DNA of 64,000 bases from Streptomyces viridochromogenes DSM 40736 (lineage in GTDB: Bacteria > Actinomycetota > Actinomycetes > Streptomycetales > Streptomycetaceae), in contig NZ_GG657757.1 in the NCBI RefSeq assembly GCF_000158955.1, positions 7,855,676 to 7,919,675 of the forward strand. The letters are read 5' to 3'. Position numbers and translations under genes: made by a program. Every line of letters starts with the position of its first letter. Position 1 is the first letter of the stretch. Under the pieces are notes generated by a model. The model ran no database searches. It was not told the origin of the DNA and saw nothing but the letters and a program-made list of their open reading frames with translations. This document shows, piece after piece, positions 22,188-30,932 of this stretch.

Positions 22188-22571
22188 ATGGCACGCTCCC
22201 TGTCGGCCGTCCCCCGCTCCGGCGGATCCGGCCCAGCGGTGGCGATCGCCGTTCTGGTCGCCGTCCTCGCTGCGCTGCTGTCATCGGCGCAGGGCGGCGG
22301 CGACCTCAGTGGCGGCTCCGTACCGGCCGCCGTCTCGGCCGGCGGTACACCGTACGCGGACGACAGGCACTCGGCCGTCTGCACCGTTCCGGTCCGAAGC
22401 GCAGGCGAGCGTCCTGCCCCCACGGCCCCGGTCGCCCTCGACTCGCCCTGTCCGCCTTCCGGCTCGGCCTCGTCCGCACGCACGCCCGCGCAGGCGGCGA
22501 GCCCGCCCGCTGCTCCGCACCCGGCTGACCGTCACCCGGGCCGGGCCCCGCCGTCACCCCCAGGCACCTGA
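22188..22571 (+). CDS. Small putative membrane protein, unknown
   Basis: The 127-residue product has one N-terminal hydrophobic segment (about 17-33) and a Ser/Pro/Ala-rich low-complexity tail with two cysteines. GAGGAAGGGG precedes ATG 22188 at a good distance. The gene is 49 bases after the response regulator on the same strand. An overlapping frame from ATG 22181 (115 residues, Arg-rich) uses the same ribosome binding site but looks like the typical out-of-frame reading of GC-rich DNA. The family is not recognised. Confidence 0.5.
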   Translation: MARSLSAVPRSGGSGPAVAIAVLVAVLAALLSSAQGGGDLSGGSVPAAVSAGGTPYADDRHSAVCTVPVRSAGERPAPTAPVALDSPCPPSGSASSARTPAQAASPPAAPHPADRHPGRAPPSPPGT

Positions 22572-22640
22572 GCCCCTCTCCCTTCCTTCCCCCGACCGCG
22601 GCCACTGTCCTGGCCGCGGTGTGCCTGCCGGAGGCCCCTC

Positions 22641-24917
22641 TTGACCCGCGCCCAGCGCATCCGAGGGCTGCTCGCCCTCGCCGCCGTCGCCCTGTCGCTG
22701 TACGTCGCCCTCACTGTGCCCGTCCACCTCGGACTCGATCTGCGCGGCGGCACCCAGATCGTGCTGGAGACCCGCCCCACCGCCCCCGCGGACGCCGGCA
22801 GTGAAGCCACCGACCGCACCCTGGAGGTGCTGCGCGGCCGCGTCGACGCGCTCGGCGTCGCCGAACCCACCCTCGCCCGCTCCGGCAGCGACCGCATCGT
22901 CGTCGAACTGCCCGGAGTGCAGGACCCCGCCAAGGCCGCCGACGTGCTCGGCCGCACCGCCCAGCTCACCTTCCACCAGGTCCTCGGAACGGCCGGCGGT
23001 AGCGACGACACGGCCGAGCCGCTGCCGAAACGGCCCCGACAGCGGGTGCTCGCAGACGAGTCCGGCCGGCACCTGCGCCTCGGGGCGGCCTCACTGACCG
23101 GCAAGGAGGTCGAGGAGGCCGCCGCCCGGTTCGACCAGCAGGGCGGCGCCGGATGGCAGGTCGCCGTCGACTTCGCGGGGTCCGGCCGCGACGGCTGGGC
23201 CCGTCTGACCGGCCGGGCCGCCTGCCAACCGGTGGGGGACCCGGCCCGGCGGGTCGCCATCGTCCTGGACGACAAGATCATCTCGTCACCGCAGGTCGAC
23301 CCGGCGGTCGGCTGCGGCTCCGGCATCAGCGGCGGCTCCACACAGATCACCGGATCCTTCGGAGCGGACGAAGCCAGGCAACTGGCCCTGCTCATCAACG
23401 GTGGCGCCCTGCCCGTACCCGTGGAGACGGTGGAGCAGCGCACCGTCGGCCCCACCCTGGGCGCTGAGGCGATCACGGCCAGCGCCCGGGCCGCCGCCGT
23501 GGGCACCGCGCTGACCGCGCTGTTCATCATCGTGGTGTACCGGCTCATGGGTGCTCTGGCCACCGTGGCACTGGCCTGCTACGGCCTGATCTCCTACGCC
23601 GCGCTGGCCGCCCTCGGCGCCACCCTCACCCTGCCGGGTCTCGCCGGGTTCGTACTGGCCGTCGGGATGGCCGTCGACGCCAACGTCCTCGTCTTCGAAC
23701 GCGCCCGAGAAGAGTACGCCGCCCGTCTCCGGCCCAGCCCGCGCTCCTCGCTGACCGCGGGGTTCCGGGGTGCCCTCAGCGCCATCGCCGACTCCAACAT
23801 CACCACCCTCATCGCCGCCGGCCTGCTGTTCCTCCTCGCCTCCGGACCCGTGCGCGGCTTCGGCGTCACCCTGGGCATCGGCGTCCTCGCCTCCATGCTC
23901 AGCGCCCTGGTCATCACCCGTTCCCTCGCCGACCTCGCCGTCTCGCGGCGCCGGCTGCGCGCTCGGCCCCGTCTGACGGGCATCGCCCACACCGGAGCCC
24001 TCCGCGACCGCCTCACGCGCGCCGGCCTCCGTCCGATGCGCCGGCCAAGGCGGTGGCTGGCCGTCTCCGCCACGCTCCTGGTCCTGGCGGCCTCCGGGAT
24101 CGCCGTGCGCGGCCTGGACTTCGGTGTCGAGTTCACCGGGGGCCGCCTCATCGAGTACACCACCGGCACCCCCGTCGACCCCGACCGTGCCCGCAGTGCC
24201 CTCGCCGACGCCGGATTCCCCCGCGCCGTCGTCCAGGCATCCGGGGACGACCGGCTCACCGTCCGCACCGACCGGCTCACCGACGCGCAGGCCGCCACCG
24301 TCACGGAGACCGTCAACAGCCTGACCGGCCACGCCGGCAAGCTCCGCGACGAGACCATCGGCCCCAGCCTCGGCAAGGAACTGCGTCGGGGCGCCCTCAT
24401 CGCGCTCGCCGTGGCCCTCGGCGCCCAACTGGTGTATCTCGCGGCACGTTTCCGCTGGCTGTTCGGCACATCGGCGGTGGCCGCCCTCGCCCACGACGTG
24501 GTGATCCTGGTCGGCCTCTTCGCCTGGCTCGGCAAACCGATCGACGGCGTCTTCCTGGCCGCGCTGCTGACCGTCGTCGGCTACTCGGTGAACGACTCGG
24601 TCGTCGTCTTCGACCGGCTCCGGGACCTGAGCCGACGCGACCGTGAGGCGCCCTTCGCGGCCGTCGCCGACCGCGCACTCCTGCAGACCCTGCCCCGCAC
24701 GGTCAACACCGGCACGGGCGCCGCCTTCATCCTCACCGCCCTGGCCGTCTTCGGCGGCGACTCCCTCACCGACTTCGCCGTCGCCCTGCTCATCGGCCTC
24801 GTCGTGGGCACGTACTCCTCGATGTTCACCGCCACCCCCCTCGCCGTCGTACTCCACGGACGCCCGGCGAGGCGTGAGCACATGGCACGGGGCCATCGCC
24901 TTCCCACGCGACGGTGA
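22641..24917 (+). CDS. SecD-SecF fusion protein
   Basis: This 758-residue membrane protein joins SecD and SecF, the auxiliary Sec translocase parts that use the proton gradient to pull exported proteins outward. The SecD half (about 1-445) has the DLRGGTQIVLE motif, the P1 head region and six predicted helices. The SecF half starts with GLDFGVEFTGG (about 490) and also has six helices. The start is TTG 22641, with GGAGG 7-8 bases upstream. No yajC lies beside it. Streptomyces also carries separate SecD and SecF genes elsewhere as a rule, so this would be an additional copy (established for the genus, not visible here). Confidence 0.92.
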   Translation: MTRAQRIRGLLALAAVALSLYVALTVPVHLGLDLRGGTQIVLETRPTAPADAGSEATDRTLEVLRGRVDALGVAEPTLARSGSDRIVVELPGVQDPAKAADVLGRTAQLTFHQVLGTAGGSDDTAEPLPKRPRQRVLADESGRHLRLGAASLTGKEVEEAAARFDQQGGAGWQVAVDFAGSGRDGWARLTGRAACQPVGDPARRVAIVLDDKIISSPQVDPAVGCGSGISGGSTQITGSFGADEARQLALLINGGALPVPVETVEQRTVGPTLGAEAITASARAAAVGTALTALFIIVVYRLMGALATVALACYGLISYAALAALGATLTLPGLAGFVLAVGMAVDANVLVFERAREEYAARLRPSPRSSLTAGFRGALSAIADSNITTLIAAGLLFLLASGPVRGFGVTLGIGVLASMLSALVITRSLADLAVSRRRLRARPRLTGIAHTGALRDRLTRAGLRPMRRPRRWLAVSATLLVLAASGIAVRGLDFGVEFTGGRLIEYTTGTPVDPDRARSALADAGFPRAVVQASGDDRLTVRTDRLTDAQAATVTETVNSLTGHAGKLRDETIGPSLGKELRRGALIALAVALGAQLVYLAARFRWLFGTSAVAALAHDVVILVGLFAWLGKPIDGVFLAALLTVVGYSVNDSVVVFDRLRDLSRRDREAPFAAVADRALLQTLPRTVNTGTGAAFILTALAVFGGDSLTDFAVALLIGLVVGTYSSMFTATPLAVVLHGRPARREHMARGHRLPTRR

Positions 24918-24968
24918 CGGGAAGGCGACGGCCCGGCAGGGGGTGTTCCAGGGTGGTTCAGGGGTGCG

Positions 24969-25418
24969 TCAGCGGGTGAACGTGACCCGCTTCTCCTTCA
25001 GGGAGGCACAGTTGGAGCCGTACACCTGCACGTACACGTTGTCGATGCTGCCGCCCCAGTCCACGCAGTGGCCCTTGCCGTAGACGTAGGTCGGTCCGGC
25101 GTACGACGTGTACGTGCCTTCGTCCGAGTCCCCCAGCTCGGTGTCGGGGACGTAGATCCACGCGGACATCTGCCGAGCGGTGCCCGGGTTGTTGCGGATG
25201 GTCGCGACGCAGTTCTTGCCGTTGGAGGCGTTGTACGTCAGGTACACGGTGCCCTGCGTGCCGACGGCCGCCGAGTTCACGGTCTTGTACGCGCTTCCGC
25301 AGACCTTCTGCGCAGTGGTGTTCGGCGCGGCCGACGCGGGCGACGCCATGGCGGTCATGGTTCCCACCGACAGGGCGGCCACGGCGGACGCGGCCAGAAC
25401 GGAACGGGTGAATCGCAT
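24969..25418 (-). CDS. SapA-like (spore-associated) secreted protein
   Basis: The 149-residue protein has a clear Sec signal peptide (MRFTRSVLAASAVAALSV, cleavage after ASPASA). The mature part resembles spore-associated protein A of Streptomyces: VCGSAY near the start, YLTYNASNGKNC, a TYTSYAGPTYV strand and a CVDWGGS segment, with paired cysteines. SapA is a small protein recovered from spore surfaces; its biochemical role is unknown. The start is ATG 25418, with AAGGGGG upstream; upstream in-frame codons are not needed. It is convergent with the SecDF gene. Confidence 0.87.
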   Translation of the reverse strand: MRFTRSVLAASAVAALSVGTMTAMASPASAAPNTTAQKVCGSAYKTVNSAAVGTQGTVYLTYNASNGKNCVATIRNNPGTARQMSAWIYVPDTELGDSDEGTYTSYAGPTYVYGKGHCVDWGGSIDNVYVQVYGSNCASLKEKRVTFTR

Positions 25419-25540
25419 ATTTCCCCCTTGCAGCTCTTCGAGGTGGTTGCTCCTGCATGGTGTGACCCGCGGACGGTCCAAAGGGTTGTGCGTCATTTCG
25501 CAGGAAAATCGGGGGAGTTGACGGAGCCCGGGCGATCCTC

Positions 25541-25561
25541 CGGACGGTCGGGGACCGTCCG
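25541..25561. promoter_or_regulatory. Perfect 9-bp inverted repeat between divergent genes
   Basis: CGGACGGTC-GGG-GACCGTCCG lies in the 354-base gap between the SapA-like gene and the SCO2400-like gene, 123 bases upstream of the former. It could be an operator or a hairpin in the leader of either transcript. The rest of the gap holds no open frame I would call. Confidence 0.4.
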
Positions 25562-25772
25562 TGGCGGCGCGCGAGGATGCCCAGACGGCATCGCTTTTAC
25601 TCACGGGTCACTTGAGGCACACGCGAGATCCAGAGGATCTGCTCAGGGGTGTCACACCGACTGCACATCCCCCTTTCAAAGTCTCGTTAGCGTTACGGCT
25701 CGATCCCACGTGCGAAAGTGACCAGGCCGCGGCCGGCGAGCCGCCGGCACGGCCAGATCGGGAAGACCAGAC

Positions 25773-26693
25773 ATGGACTACTGCTCCTCGTGCCGTCGGC
25801 ACCTCAACGGCGCCTTGGTCTGCCCGGGGTGCGGCGCCTACGCCCCGGACATCGACCCGGCCGCCTCCGACGGCCGTAGCGGCCCTGTCGCCCCGGGCGC
25901 CTGGCGTGACGAGAACGCGTGGGACGACCGGAGCGTCTGGGAGGAGACCCGCGCCGGCACGCGGGAGCTCCCTCTCGCCTACACCGGGTCGTCCGCCGGT
26001 CCCCGGGTGCCGGACGCGGGCCCGTCGGACGGCCACGGGGCCGCGGACACCGCCGCGTCGGCGACCGCCGGCTACGAGGCCCCGCAGCAGGGACGCGCCG
26101 CGCGGCGCCGGCAGATGGCCCGCTGGAAGAAGAACCAGCGCCGGGCCGTGGTGGCGACCGCCGTCGCGCTCGTCGGAGGCGGTCTGACCGTCGCCGCCAT
26201 GAAGGGCGACTCCACGCACGGCGTGCGGGCGGCCACGGCGCCGGAGGACACGACCATGGGCGGCACCGGCGGGGAGGCGCCGACGTACACCGAACCGACG
26301 TCGAGCCGGCAGGACACCCCGCGCTCCTCGCCCACGCCCACCACCCCGCCGCACGCCGACCGCGCCTCGCACCGCGAGCAGCCCCGGGACGCCGCTCCCC
26401 GCACCACACCGTCCGACCCGCGCACGGACGCGGCGGCCACGCCCCGTGAGCTGCCGAGGACGACATCGCCGCGGTCCACCGTCCCGAGCACCGTCGACAC
26501 GGCCACCGGCACCGTCGGCAAGTCCACGTCGAAGGGGACCGAGCAGACGACACCGCCCGCCGCCGACAACGGCGCGGACGCCGGGCAGCCGGCGTCGCCC
26601 GCGACACCCCCGCCCGCGACGAGCCCCGATTCGTCCGCGACGTCCCCCTCGGACCCGAAGGAGCTCTGCCTGCTCGTCATCTGCCTCGGCTGA
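25773..26693 (+). CDS. SCO2400-family zinc-ribbon membrane protein
   Basis: The 306-residue protein starts with a short zinc ribbon (CSSC...CPGC, residues 4-21). An acidic linker, a basic stretch (RRRQMARWKKNQRR) and one membrane segment (about 125-142) follow. A long Thr/Pro/Ser-rich outer region ends in CLLVICLG. The opening MDYCSSCRRHLNGALVCPGCG matches the SCO2400 family of streptomycete proteins as I remember it. Function is unknown. The topology suggests a cytoplasmic metal or nucleic-acid binding head tethered to the membrane. Confidence 0.82.
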   Translation: MDYCSSCRRHLNGALVCPGCGAYAPDIDPAASDGRSGPVAPGAWRDENAWDDRSVWEETRAGTRELPLAYTGSSAGPRVPDAGPSDGHGAADTAASATAGYEAPQQGRAARRRQMARWKKNQRRAVVATAVALVGGGLTVAAMKGDSTHGVRAATAPEDTTMGGTGGEAPTYTEPTSSRQDTPRSSPTPTTPPHADRASHREQPRDAAPRTTPSDPRTDAAATPRELPRTTSPRSTVPSTVDTATGTVGKSTSKGTEQTTPPAADNGADAGQPASPATPPPATSPDSSATSPSDPKELCLLVICLG

Positions 26694-26839
26694 GGCCCGC
26701 GAGTCCCGGCTCGGGCCAACTGCGCCGCGGTGCTCCAGCGTTCCGACAACGGCGTGGGCCGCGTCGCAGATGGGCAACGACCTGTGGTCGCGACCGGCTG
26801 GTACTGAGCGGCAGCGGAGGCGCGCGCCTGACCGTCACG

Positions 26840-26877
26840 AGCCGCGGCGGGCCACCGGGAGACCGGTGACCCGCCGC
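26840..26877. terminator. Strong hairpin between convergent genes
   Basis: CCGCGGCGGG (26840-26849) pairs with CCCGCCGCGG (26868-26877). ACCGG (26852-26856) pairs with CCGGT (26861-26865) inside it, leaving a 2x2 internal loop and a GAGA tetraloop. It lies between the SCO2400-like stop and the SH3-like gene's stop and can serve both strands. Confidence 0.75.
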
Positions 26878-26908
26878 GGGTGTGTGGGCGTGTGGAGAGG
26901 ACGGTGCG

Positions 26909-27283
26909 TCAGCAGTCCGGGACTCCGGCGATCTTCACGCCGCCCCGGATGTAGAGGTTGTTCACCCAGGCGATGTCGCTTCCGGCGAACTCCTGCACCG
27001 CGGTCCACCAGTTGTTGGTGCCGACGGCGGGGTCGCGCACGGTCTGGCCCTGCGTCTGGCACACGGCGTCCGCCCACCACTGCGAACGGACCGCGAGGCG
27101 AGGGGAGTCGGTGGTGGGCTGCTGGCGCAGGTTGACGTTGGTGGCCCAGACGTAGACGTCGGTCAGGGCCGGGTCGCCGCTGTTGGCGGCGGCCGGAGCG
27201 GCCTGGGCGGTGGTGGCGAGGCCGCCGACGGCGAGCGCGGCCACGGCGAGGCCCATGGCGGTACGGCTGATCAGTCGCTTCAC
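26909..27283 (-). CDS. Small secreted SH3-like protein (first)
   Basis: The 124-residue protein has a Sec signal peptide (MKRLISRTAMGLAVAALAV, cleavage near AQAAPA). The mature domain has the bacterial SH3 pattern (VYVWATNVNLRQQPTTDSPRLAV, later WWTAVQEF, AWVNNLYIRGG) and two cysteines. Bacterial SH3 domains bind cell wall or partner proteins. GTG 27283 is the start, with GGGGGAA upstream. It is 56 bases downstream of a second SH3-like gene on the same strand. Confidence 0.82.
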   Translation of the reverse strand: MKRLISRTAMGLAVAALAVGGLATTAQAAPAAANSGDPALTDVYVWATNVNLRQQPTTDSPRLAVRSQWWADAVCQTQGQTVRDPAVGTNNWWTAVQEFAGSDIAWVNNLYIRGGVKIAGVPDC

Positions 27284-27339
27284 GTGTGTTCCCCCGTAGG
27301 ACGACGGTGATGGTGTGGTGGGTTGCGGTCGAGCCACGG

Positions 27340-27720
27340 TCAGCAGGTCGCCGAGGCGGGCAGGTCGCCGTACTCGTTGCCCTTGAGGTAGACGGCGCTG
27401 ACGTAGCCCTCGACGAGCTTCACCCACACGTTGTTGGTGTATCCGTGGTCGCTGATGGTCTCGCCGCGGGTCCAGCAGTAGGCGCCGCGCGGCTGGCCGG
27501 CCGTCACGGAACCGACCTTGTCGTACGAACGGGCCGGTCCGGAGCGGACGTTGACGGTCTCGTAGGGCACGACCGCGTACGGTGCGGCCATGACGCGGGC
27601 GGTGCCGTCCTCGGCCGCCGAGGACGCGGCGGCGGTCCCGGCGGTGAGCGGGCCGAGCGGGCCGAGTAGGGCGAGCGCCCCGGCGCCGACGAGCGCCTTG
27701 GCGAAGATGCGCGTGGTCAT
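27340..27720 (-). CDS. Small secreted SH3-like protein (second)
   Basis: The 126-residue exported protein has a signal peptide in the first 33 residues. Its SH3-like domain is marked by ETVNVRSGPARSYDKVGSVTAGQ, GYTNNVWVKLVEGYVSAVYL and terminal ATC. The NVRSGP signature is typical of SH3b folds. The start ATG 27720 follows CAGGGGGATC. It is probably cotranscribed with the first SH3-like gene. The two share architecture but little sequence, so a recent duplication is unlikely. Confidence 0.82.
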   Translation of the reverse strand: MTTRIFAKALVGAGALALLGPLGPLTAGTAAASSAAEDGTARVMAAPYAVVPYETVNVRSGPARSYDKVGSVTAGQPRGAYCWTRGETISDHGYTNNVWVKLVEGYVSAVYLKGNEYGDLPASATC

Positions 27721-27821
27721 GTCGAGATCCCCCTGATGATGTGCCGACGCTCAGAACTGTAGGGAGACCTGGGACGACGCGGTCCCTGACAATTGTCAGG
27801 GTCGTCCTGGACGGGGGCCTT

Positions 27822-28397
27822 CTAGGCGGGGCCGGGCGGCAGGTGGACGGTCATGATCAGGTGGCAGGTTCCGTTTCCCGAGCCGCGGTAGGTGTGGGCG
27901 GCGTCGCCGTCGAACGTGGCTGTCTGCCCCGCCTCGACCGGGTACTCGGCGCCGTCGACCACGAGCACCATCCGTCCGGCTGTGACGCTGACGGTCTCGG
28001 TCACGCCGGCCTGGTGGGGGTGGCTCGGATACTCCTCGCCGGGCTCCAGCGTCCAGCGCCAGACCTCGGTGGCCGCCGGGCCGCCGGTGGTCAGCATGAG
28101 CCGGGCCTCGCTGCCGCGCTCACCCTTCCACAGAGGCATGACGGCGTCGGCGCTCACCACTCGGACGCGTTCTTCGGGGCGGCCTTCCAGCAGGGCGGAG
28201 ACGGAGACGCCGAGGGTGTCGGCGAGGCGGACCAGGGTCGCGAAGTTCGGGTTGCCCTGGGCCTTCTCCAGTCCGACCAGGGCGCCCTTGCTGACCTTGG
28301 CACGGCGGCCGAGTTCGTCCAGGGACAGCCCGGCGCGGGTGCGGGCCGCGCGGACGTTGTGTGCGAGCGTGCGCAGTGCCGTCTCGGCCTCGGCCAT
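27822..28397 (-). CDS. XRE-cupin transcriptional regulator
   Basis: The 191-residue regulator has an N-terminal Cro/CI-type helix-turn-helix (about 10-65, LSLDELGRRAKVSKGALVGLEKAQGNPN) and a C-terminal cupin (about 105-188, GEEYPSHPHQAGVTETVSV). Proteins of this build sense small molecules through the cupin. It is divergent from the EamA remnant and the B3/4 gene. In intact relatives this kind of regulator sits beside those two genes, so they were probably its targets. The start ATG 28397 follows AAGGGAC. Confidence 0.9.
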   Translation of the reverse strand: MAEAETALRTLAHNVRAARTRAGLSLDELGRRAKVSKGALVGLEKAQGNPNFATLVRLADTLGVSVSALLEGRPEERVRVVSADAVMPLWKGERGSEARLMLTTGGPAATEVWRWTLEPGEEYPSHPHQAGVTETVSVTAGRMVLVVDGAEYPVEAGQTATFDGDAAHTYRGSGNGTCHLIMTVHLPPGPA

Positions 28398-28435
28398 CGC
28401 TTGTCCCTTCAGGCAGTGGGTCAGTGCACTGCACC

Positions 28436-28490
28436 GTGCGGTCGTTCGGTTGACGACGGCCGGTCGGTGCGTTGTACGGTGTGGTCGTTC
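28436..28490 (+). promoter_or_regulatory. Promoter region with direct repeats before the EamA remnant
   Basis: GTGCGGTCGTTC (28436-28447) and GTGTGGTCGTTC (28479-28490) match at 11 of 12 bases, 43 bases apart. TTGACG (28450-28455) and TACGGT (28475-28480) lie between, with a long 19-base spacer. The repeats are candidate binding sites of the adjacent XRE-cupin regulator. Confidence 0.42.
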
Positions 28491-28513
28491 CACTGATGGT
28501 AAGGGACGGACCC

Positions 28514-28649
28514 GTGATCGCTCTGCTGCCGGCCCTGGGCAGCTCCTCGGCCTATGGATGCGCCGACGTCCTCGGCGGTCTCGGTCCTGCTCGCCGCCCG
28601 CAGCGGCGACCTCGCCGCCGTCGCCGTCAGCCTCCTCGCCCCCGCCTGA
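28514..28649 (+). pseudogene. EamA/DMT transporter remnant
   Basis: GTG 28514, preceded by AAGGGACG, opens a frame reading VIALLPALGSSSAYGCADVLGGL, the characteristic N-terminus of EamA (drug/metabolite) transporters. The frame then becomes Arg/Pro-rich nonsense. A different frame from 28575 reads AVSVLLAARSGDLAAVAVSLLAPA before TGA 28649, which again resembles part of such a transporter. Intact members have about 300 residues and ten helices, so most of the gene is deleted. It retains its ribosome binding site and promoter region and lies directly before the B3/4 gene. Confidence 0.6.
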
Positions 28650-28694
28650 CCCCGCCCCCTGGCCCCCCGCCGCACTCCCGGAACGGAACCTCTG

Positions 28695-29381
28695 ATGACC
28701 ATCTTCCGTATCAGCCCCGCCGTCGCCGACGCCTTCCCGGACACCCTCATCGCCGTCGTCACCGGCACCGGGCTGCGTGGCCACGAGACCTGGCCCGCCA
28801 CCATCGCCGCCCTGGACGAACTGGAGGCGCGACTCGCCGACGGCGGCTGGCAGCCGGCCGACGAGAGCGACCCGCGCATCGAGGCGTGGCACGCCGCCTA
28901 CCGTTCCTTCGGCACCAATCCGCGCCGCATCCGGCCCAGCGTCGACGCCTTGGGCCGGCGCCTCGCCAAGAAGGGCACCCTGCCCCGGATCAACCCGGCC
29001 GTCGACTCCTACAACGCCGTCTCCGTCCGCCACGGCCTGCCCGCCGGCGCCTTCGACCTCGACCACGTCACCGGGGACATCGAGATCCGCCACGCCGACG
29101 GCAGCGAGACGTTCACCCCGCTCGGCGAGACCGGCACCGTCGAGAACCCCAAGCCCGGCGAGATCATCTACATCGACACCACCGACGTGCTCACCCGGCA
29201 CTGGAACCACCGCGACGCCCATCGCACCCGCGTCACCGAAGACTCCACCCGCGTCGCCTTCCTCCTGGAGACGGTCGCCGCCAGTCGCGACGGGCACCTG
29301 CTCAGGACCGCGGCCGACGACCTGCGGACCCTGCTCCGACCGCACTGCGAGAAGAGCACTGTGCAGTACCTCCACGCCTGA
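28695..29381 (+). CDS. B3/4 (tRNA-editing-like) domain protein
   Basis: The 228-residue protein is a stand-alone B3/B4 domain, the fold used by phenylalanyl-tRNA synthetase beta subunit for editing mischarged tRNA. Typical stretches are RIRPSVDALGRRLAKKGTLPRINPAVDSYNAVS and PLGETGTVENPKPGEIIYIDT. Whether it edits tRNA or acts in another way is not established. It lies 45 bases after the EamA remnant, opposite the XRE-cupin regulator, and is convergent with the Eis-type gene. Confidence 0.88.
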   Translation: MTIFRISPAVADAFPDTLIAVVTGTGLRGHETWPATIAALDELEARLADGGWQPADESDPRIEAWHAAYRSFGTNPRRIRPSVDALGRRLAKKGTLPRINPAVDSYNAVSVRHGLPAGAFDLDHVTGDIEIRHADGSETFTPLGETGTVENPKPGEIIYIDTTDVLTRHWNHRDAHRTRVTEDSTRVAFLLETVAASRDGHLLRTAADDLRTLLRPHCEKSTVQYLHA

Positions 29382-29441
29382 AAACCCCCGCCCCCTCCTC
29401 GCGCAGACGGGAGGGCGGCGGAGATCCAGCCGTCCCTCTGG

Positions 29442-30671
29442 TCAGAACCAGTGCAGGCAGTGCGGGGGGCGGTCGGTGCGGAAGAGCGTGTCGGCGAGGG
29501 TGGCTGCGCCTGGGTGGTGGGCCCGGATGTGTCCGGCGCGCACGAGCGTGCTCGGGGCGGTGCCGCCGAGGTAGACGGAGCCCAGGTCGCTGATGTCCAG
29601 GGAGAGGTCGGGCTTGCGGTCCGTCGGGACGCAGTCGGCCTTGCCGTCCCGGACGGTCAGCAGGTAGCGGCCGTGTTCGCCCAGGAACGGGTCGTCGACG
29701 TCGAGGACGAGTTCGCCGTCCATGAACCAGCCACGCGCGGTCAGCGCACGCGGGACGTCCAGCAGCCGCACGTAGAGCCAGTCCATGTCCCCGCTCACCT
29801 CGCCGGCGCGGAAGTCCGCGAAGCGCCAGCGCAGCGGGTGGTCGGACGGGACGTGCTTGAACACGACCTGAGAGACCAGGTCGTGTCCGAGTGCGAACCG
29901 GGCCAGGGCCGTGAAGACGGCGTCGTCGGTGGCGATGGTCTCGTCGACCGTCAGGGTGCCGGACTCGATCGAGTAGCTGGCGTACCCGTCCGGGACGCCG
30001 TCGGGGTCCCGGTGGACAGCGATGTAGCGCGGCGCCGGAGAGATCGGGGGCTGCCCCGCGCGCAAGGCCCACCAGCGGTGGGGCCGGGACAGCGCGCCGG
30101 GCTGGGCGCGGCGATACCGGTCGTAGACCTCCTCCAGGATCTCGCCGCACTCGGCCCGACGCAGGACCTCGACCGAGCCGTCGTCCGAGCCGGCCGCCGG
30201 TGCGTCGACTGTTCCGCGCGCCCGGGGAGCGGCGAGGGCGGCCTTGTGGCGCGGCACCGTCAGCTGCGCCGTGTAGGTCGCCGGACCGTAGCCGAACCTG
30301 CCGTAGATCGGGGCCTCGGAGGCCAGCAGCACGGAAAGGAACTCCCCGCCGGCCCGCAGCTCGGTGAGTTGATGCCGCATCATCGCGCTGAGCACGCCCT
30401 GGCGCCGGTGCGAGGGCAGGACGCCGACGGCGGTCACCCCGGCGGCCGGGACGAGGGCCTCACCGGGCAGGGTGAGCTCGAAGGAGTGTGTGGCGGCGGT
30501 GCCGACGGGCCGTCCGTCCGCCGTCAGGGCGAGCAGGCAGCGGTCCGTTTCCAGCGCGGACCACCAGAGCCCGCCGCCCTCGACCGGGGTCTCCGGGACG
30601 TGCCCGAACGCGGCATGGACTGTGTCGACGAAGACGTCGAGATCCTTGTCGGTCGTGGAACGGATCTCCAT
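29442..30671 (-). CDS. Eis-type GNAT N-acetyltransferase
   Basis: The 409-residue protein has an N-terminal GNAT domain with the acetyl-CoA loop VLPSHRRQGVLSAMM (about 88-102). A second GNAT-like domain and a C-terminal SCP2-like domain follow (LDVDDPFLGEHGRYLLTV onwards). It ends in HWF. In the Eis family the C-terminal Phe carboxylate and a Tyr act in catalysis, and the terminal Phe is conserved here. Eis proteins acetylate aminoglycosides and some protein amines. The start is ATG 30671, with GAGGAGG upstream; an extension to 30737 lacks a site. Confidence 0.92.
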   Translation of the reverse strand: MEIRSTTDKDLDVFVDTVHAAFGHVPETPVEGGGLWWSALETDRCLLALTADGRPVGTAATHSFELTLPGEALVPAAGVTAVGVLPSHRRQGVLSAMMRHQLTELRAGGEFLSVLLASEAPIYGRFGYGPATYTAQLTVPRHKAALAAPRARGTVDAPAAGSDDGSVEVLRRAECGEILEEVYDRYRRAQPGALSRPHRWWALRAGQPPISPAPRYIAVHRDPDGVPDGYASYSIESGTLTVDETIATDDAVFTALARFALGHDLVSQVVFKHVPSDHPLRWRFADFRAGEVSGDMDWLYVRLLDVPRALTARGWFMDGELVLDVDDPFLGEHGRYLLTVRDGKADCVPTDRKPDLSLDISDLGSVYLGGTAPSTLVRAGHIRAHHPGAATLADTLFRTDRPPHCLHWF

Positions 30672-30932
30672 CGCGGCTGCTGCCTCCTCGGTAAACCGCA
30701 CCACGACGCGTGGTCCGGGGCCACAGTGCAGCGTCAACCCATGGCAAGGGCAAGCGAATTACGGGTCCGGGCGCGCGGAAGCCCGTCGGGGCCCGCCCGC
30801 CGCGACACGGCCGAAAATCGCTCGACGGCCACGATCCCCCGCCTCTACGATCCACCGCGCGGCATCGCGTGCCGGTCACCGGCCGGGTGAGGCATGGAGG
30901 CGCCGCGGAGATGCCCGTGGAGGCATTCAACC

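Noticed and set aside
22181..22528. Alternative small frame starting at ATG 22181
   Set aside because: The product is Arg/Gly/Pro-rich without a hydrophobic segment; the overlapping frame from 22188 has a plausible membrane helix and the same ribosome binding site.
24899..24925. CCTTCCC/GGGAAGG hairpin at the end of the SecDF gene
   Set aside because: It has a 13-base loop, a short stem and overlaps the stop codon; too weak to list as a terminator.
28472..29593. 373-codon frame over the EamA remnant and B3/4 gene
   Set aside because: After the first 23 residues it is a shadow of the B3/4 gene.
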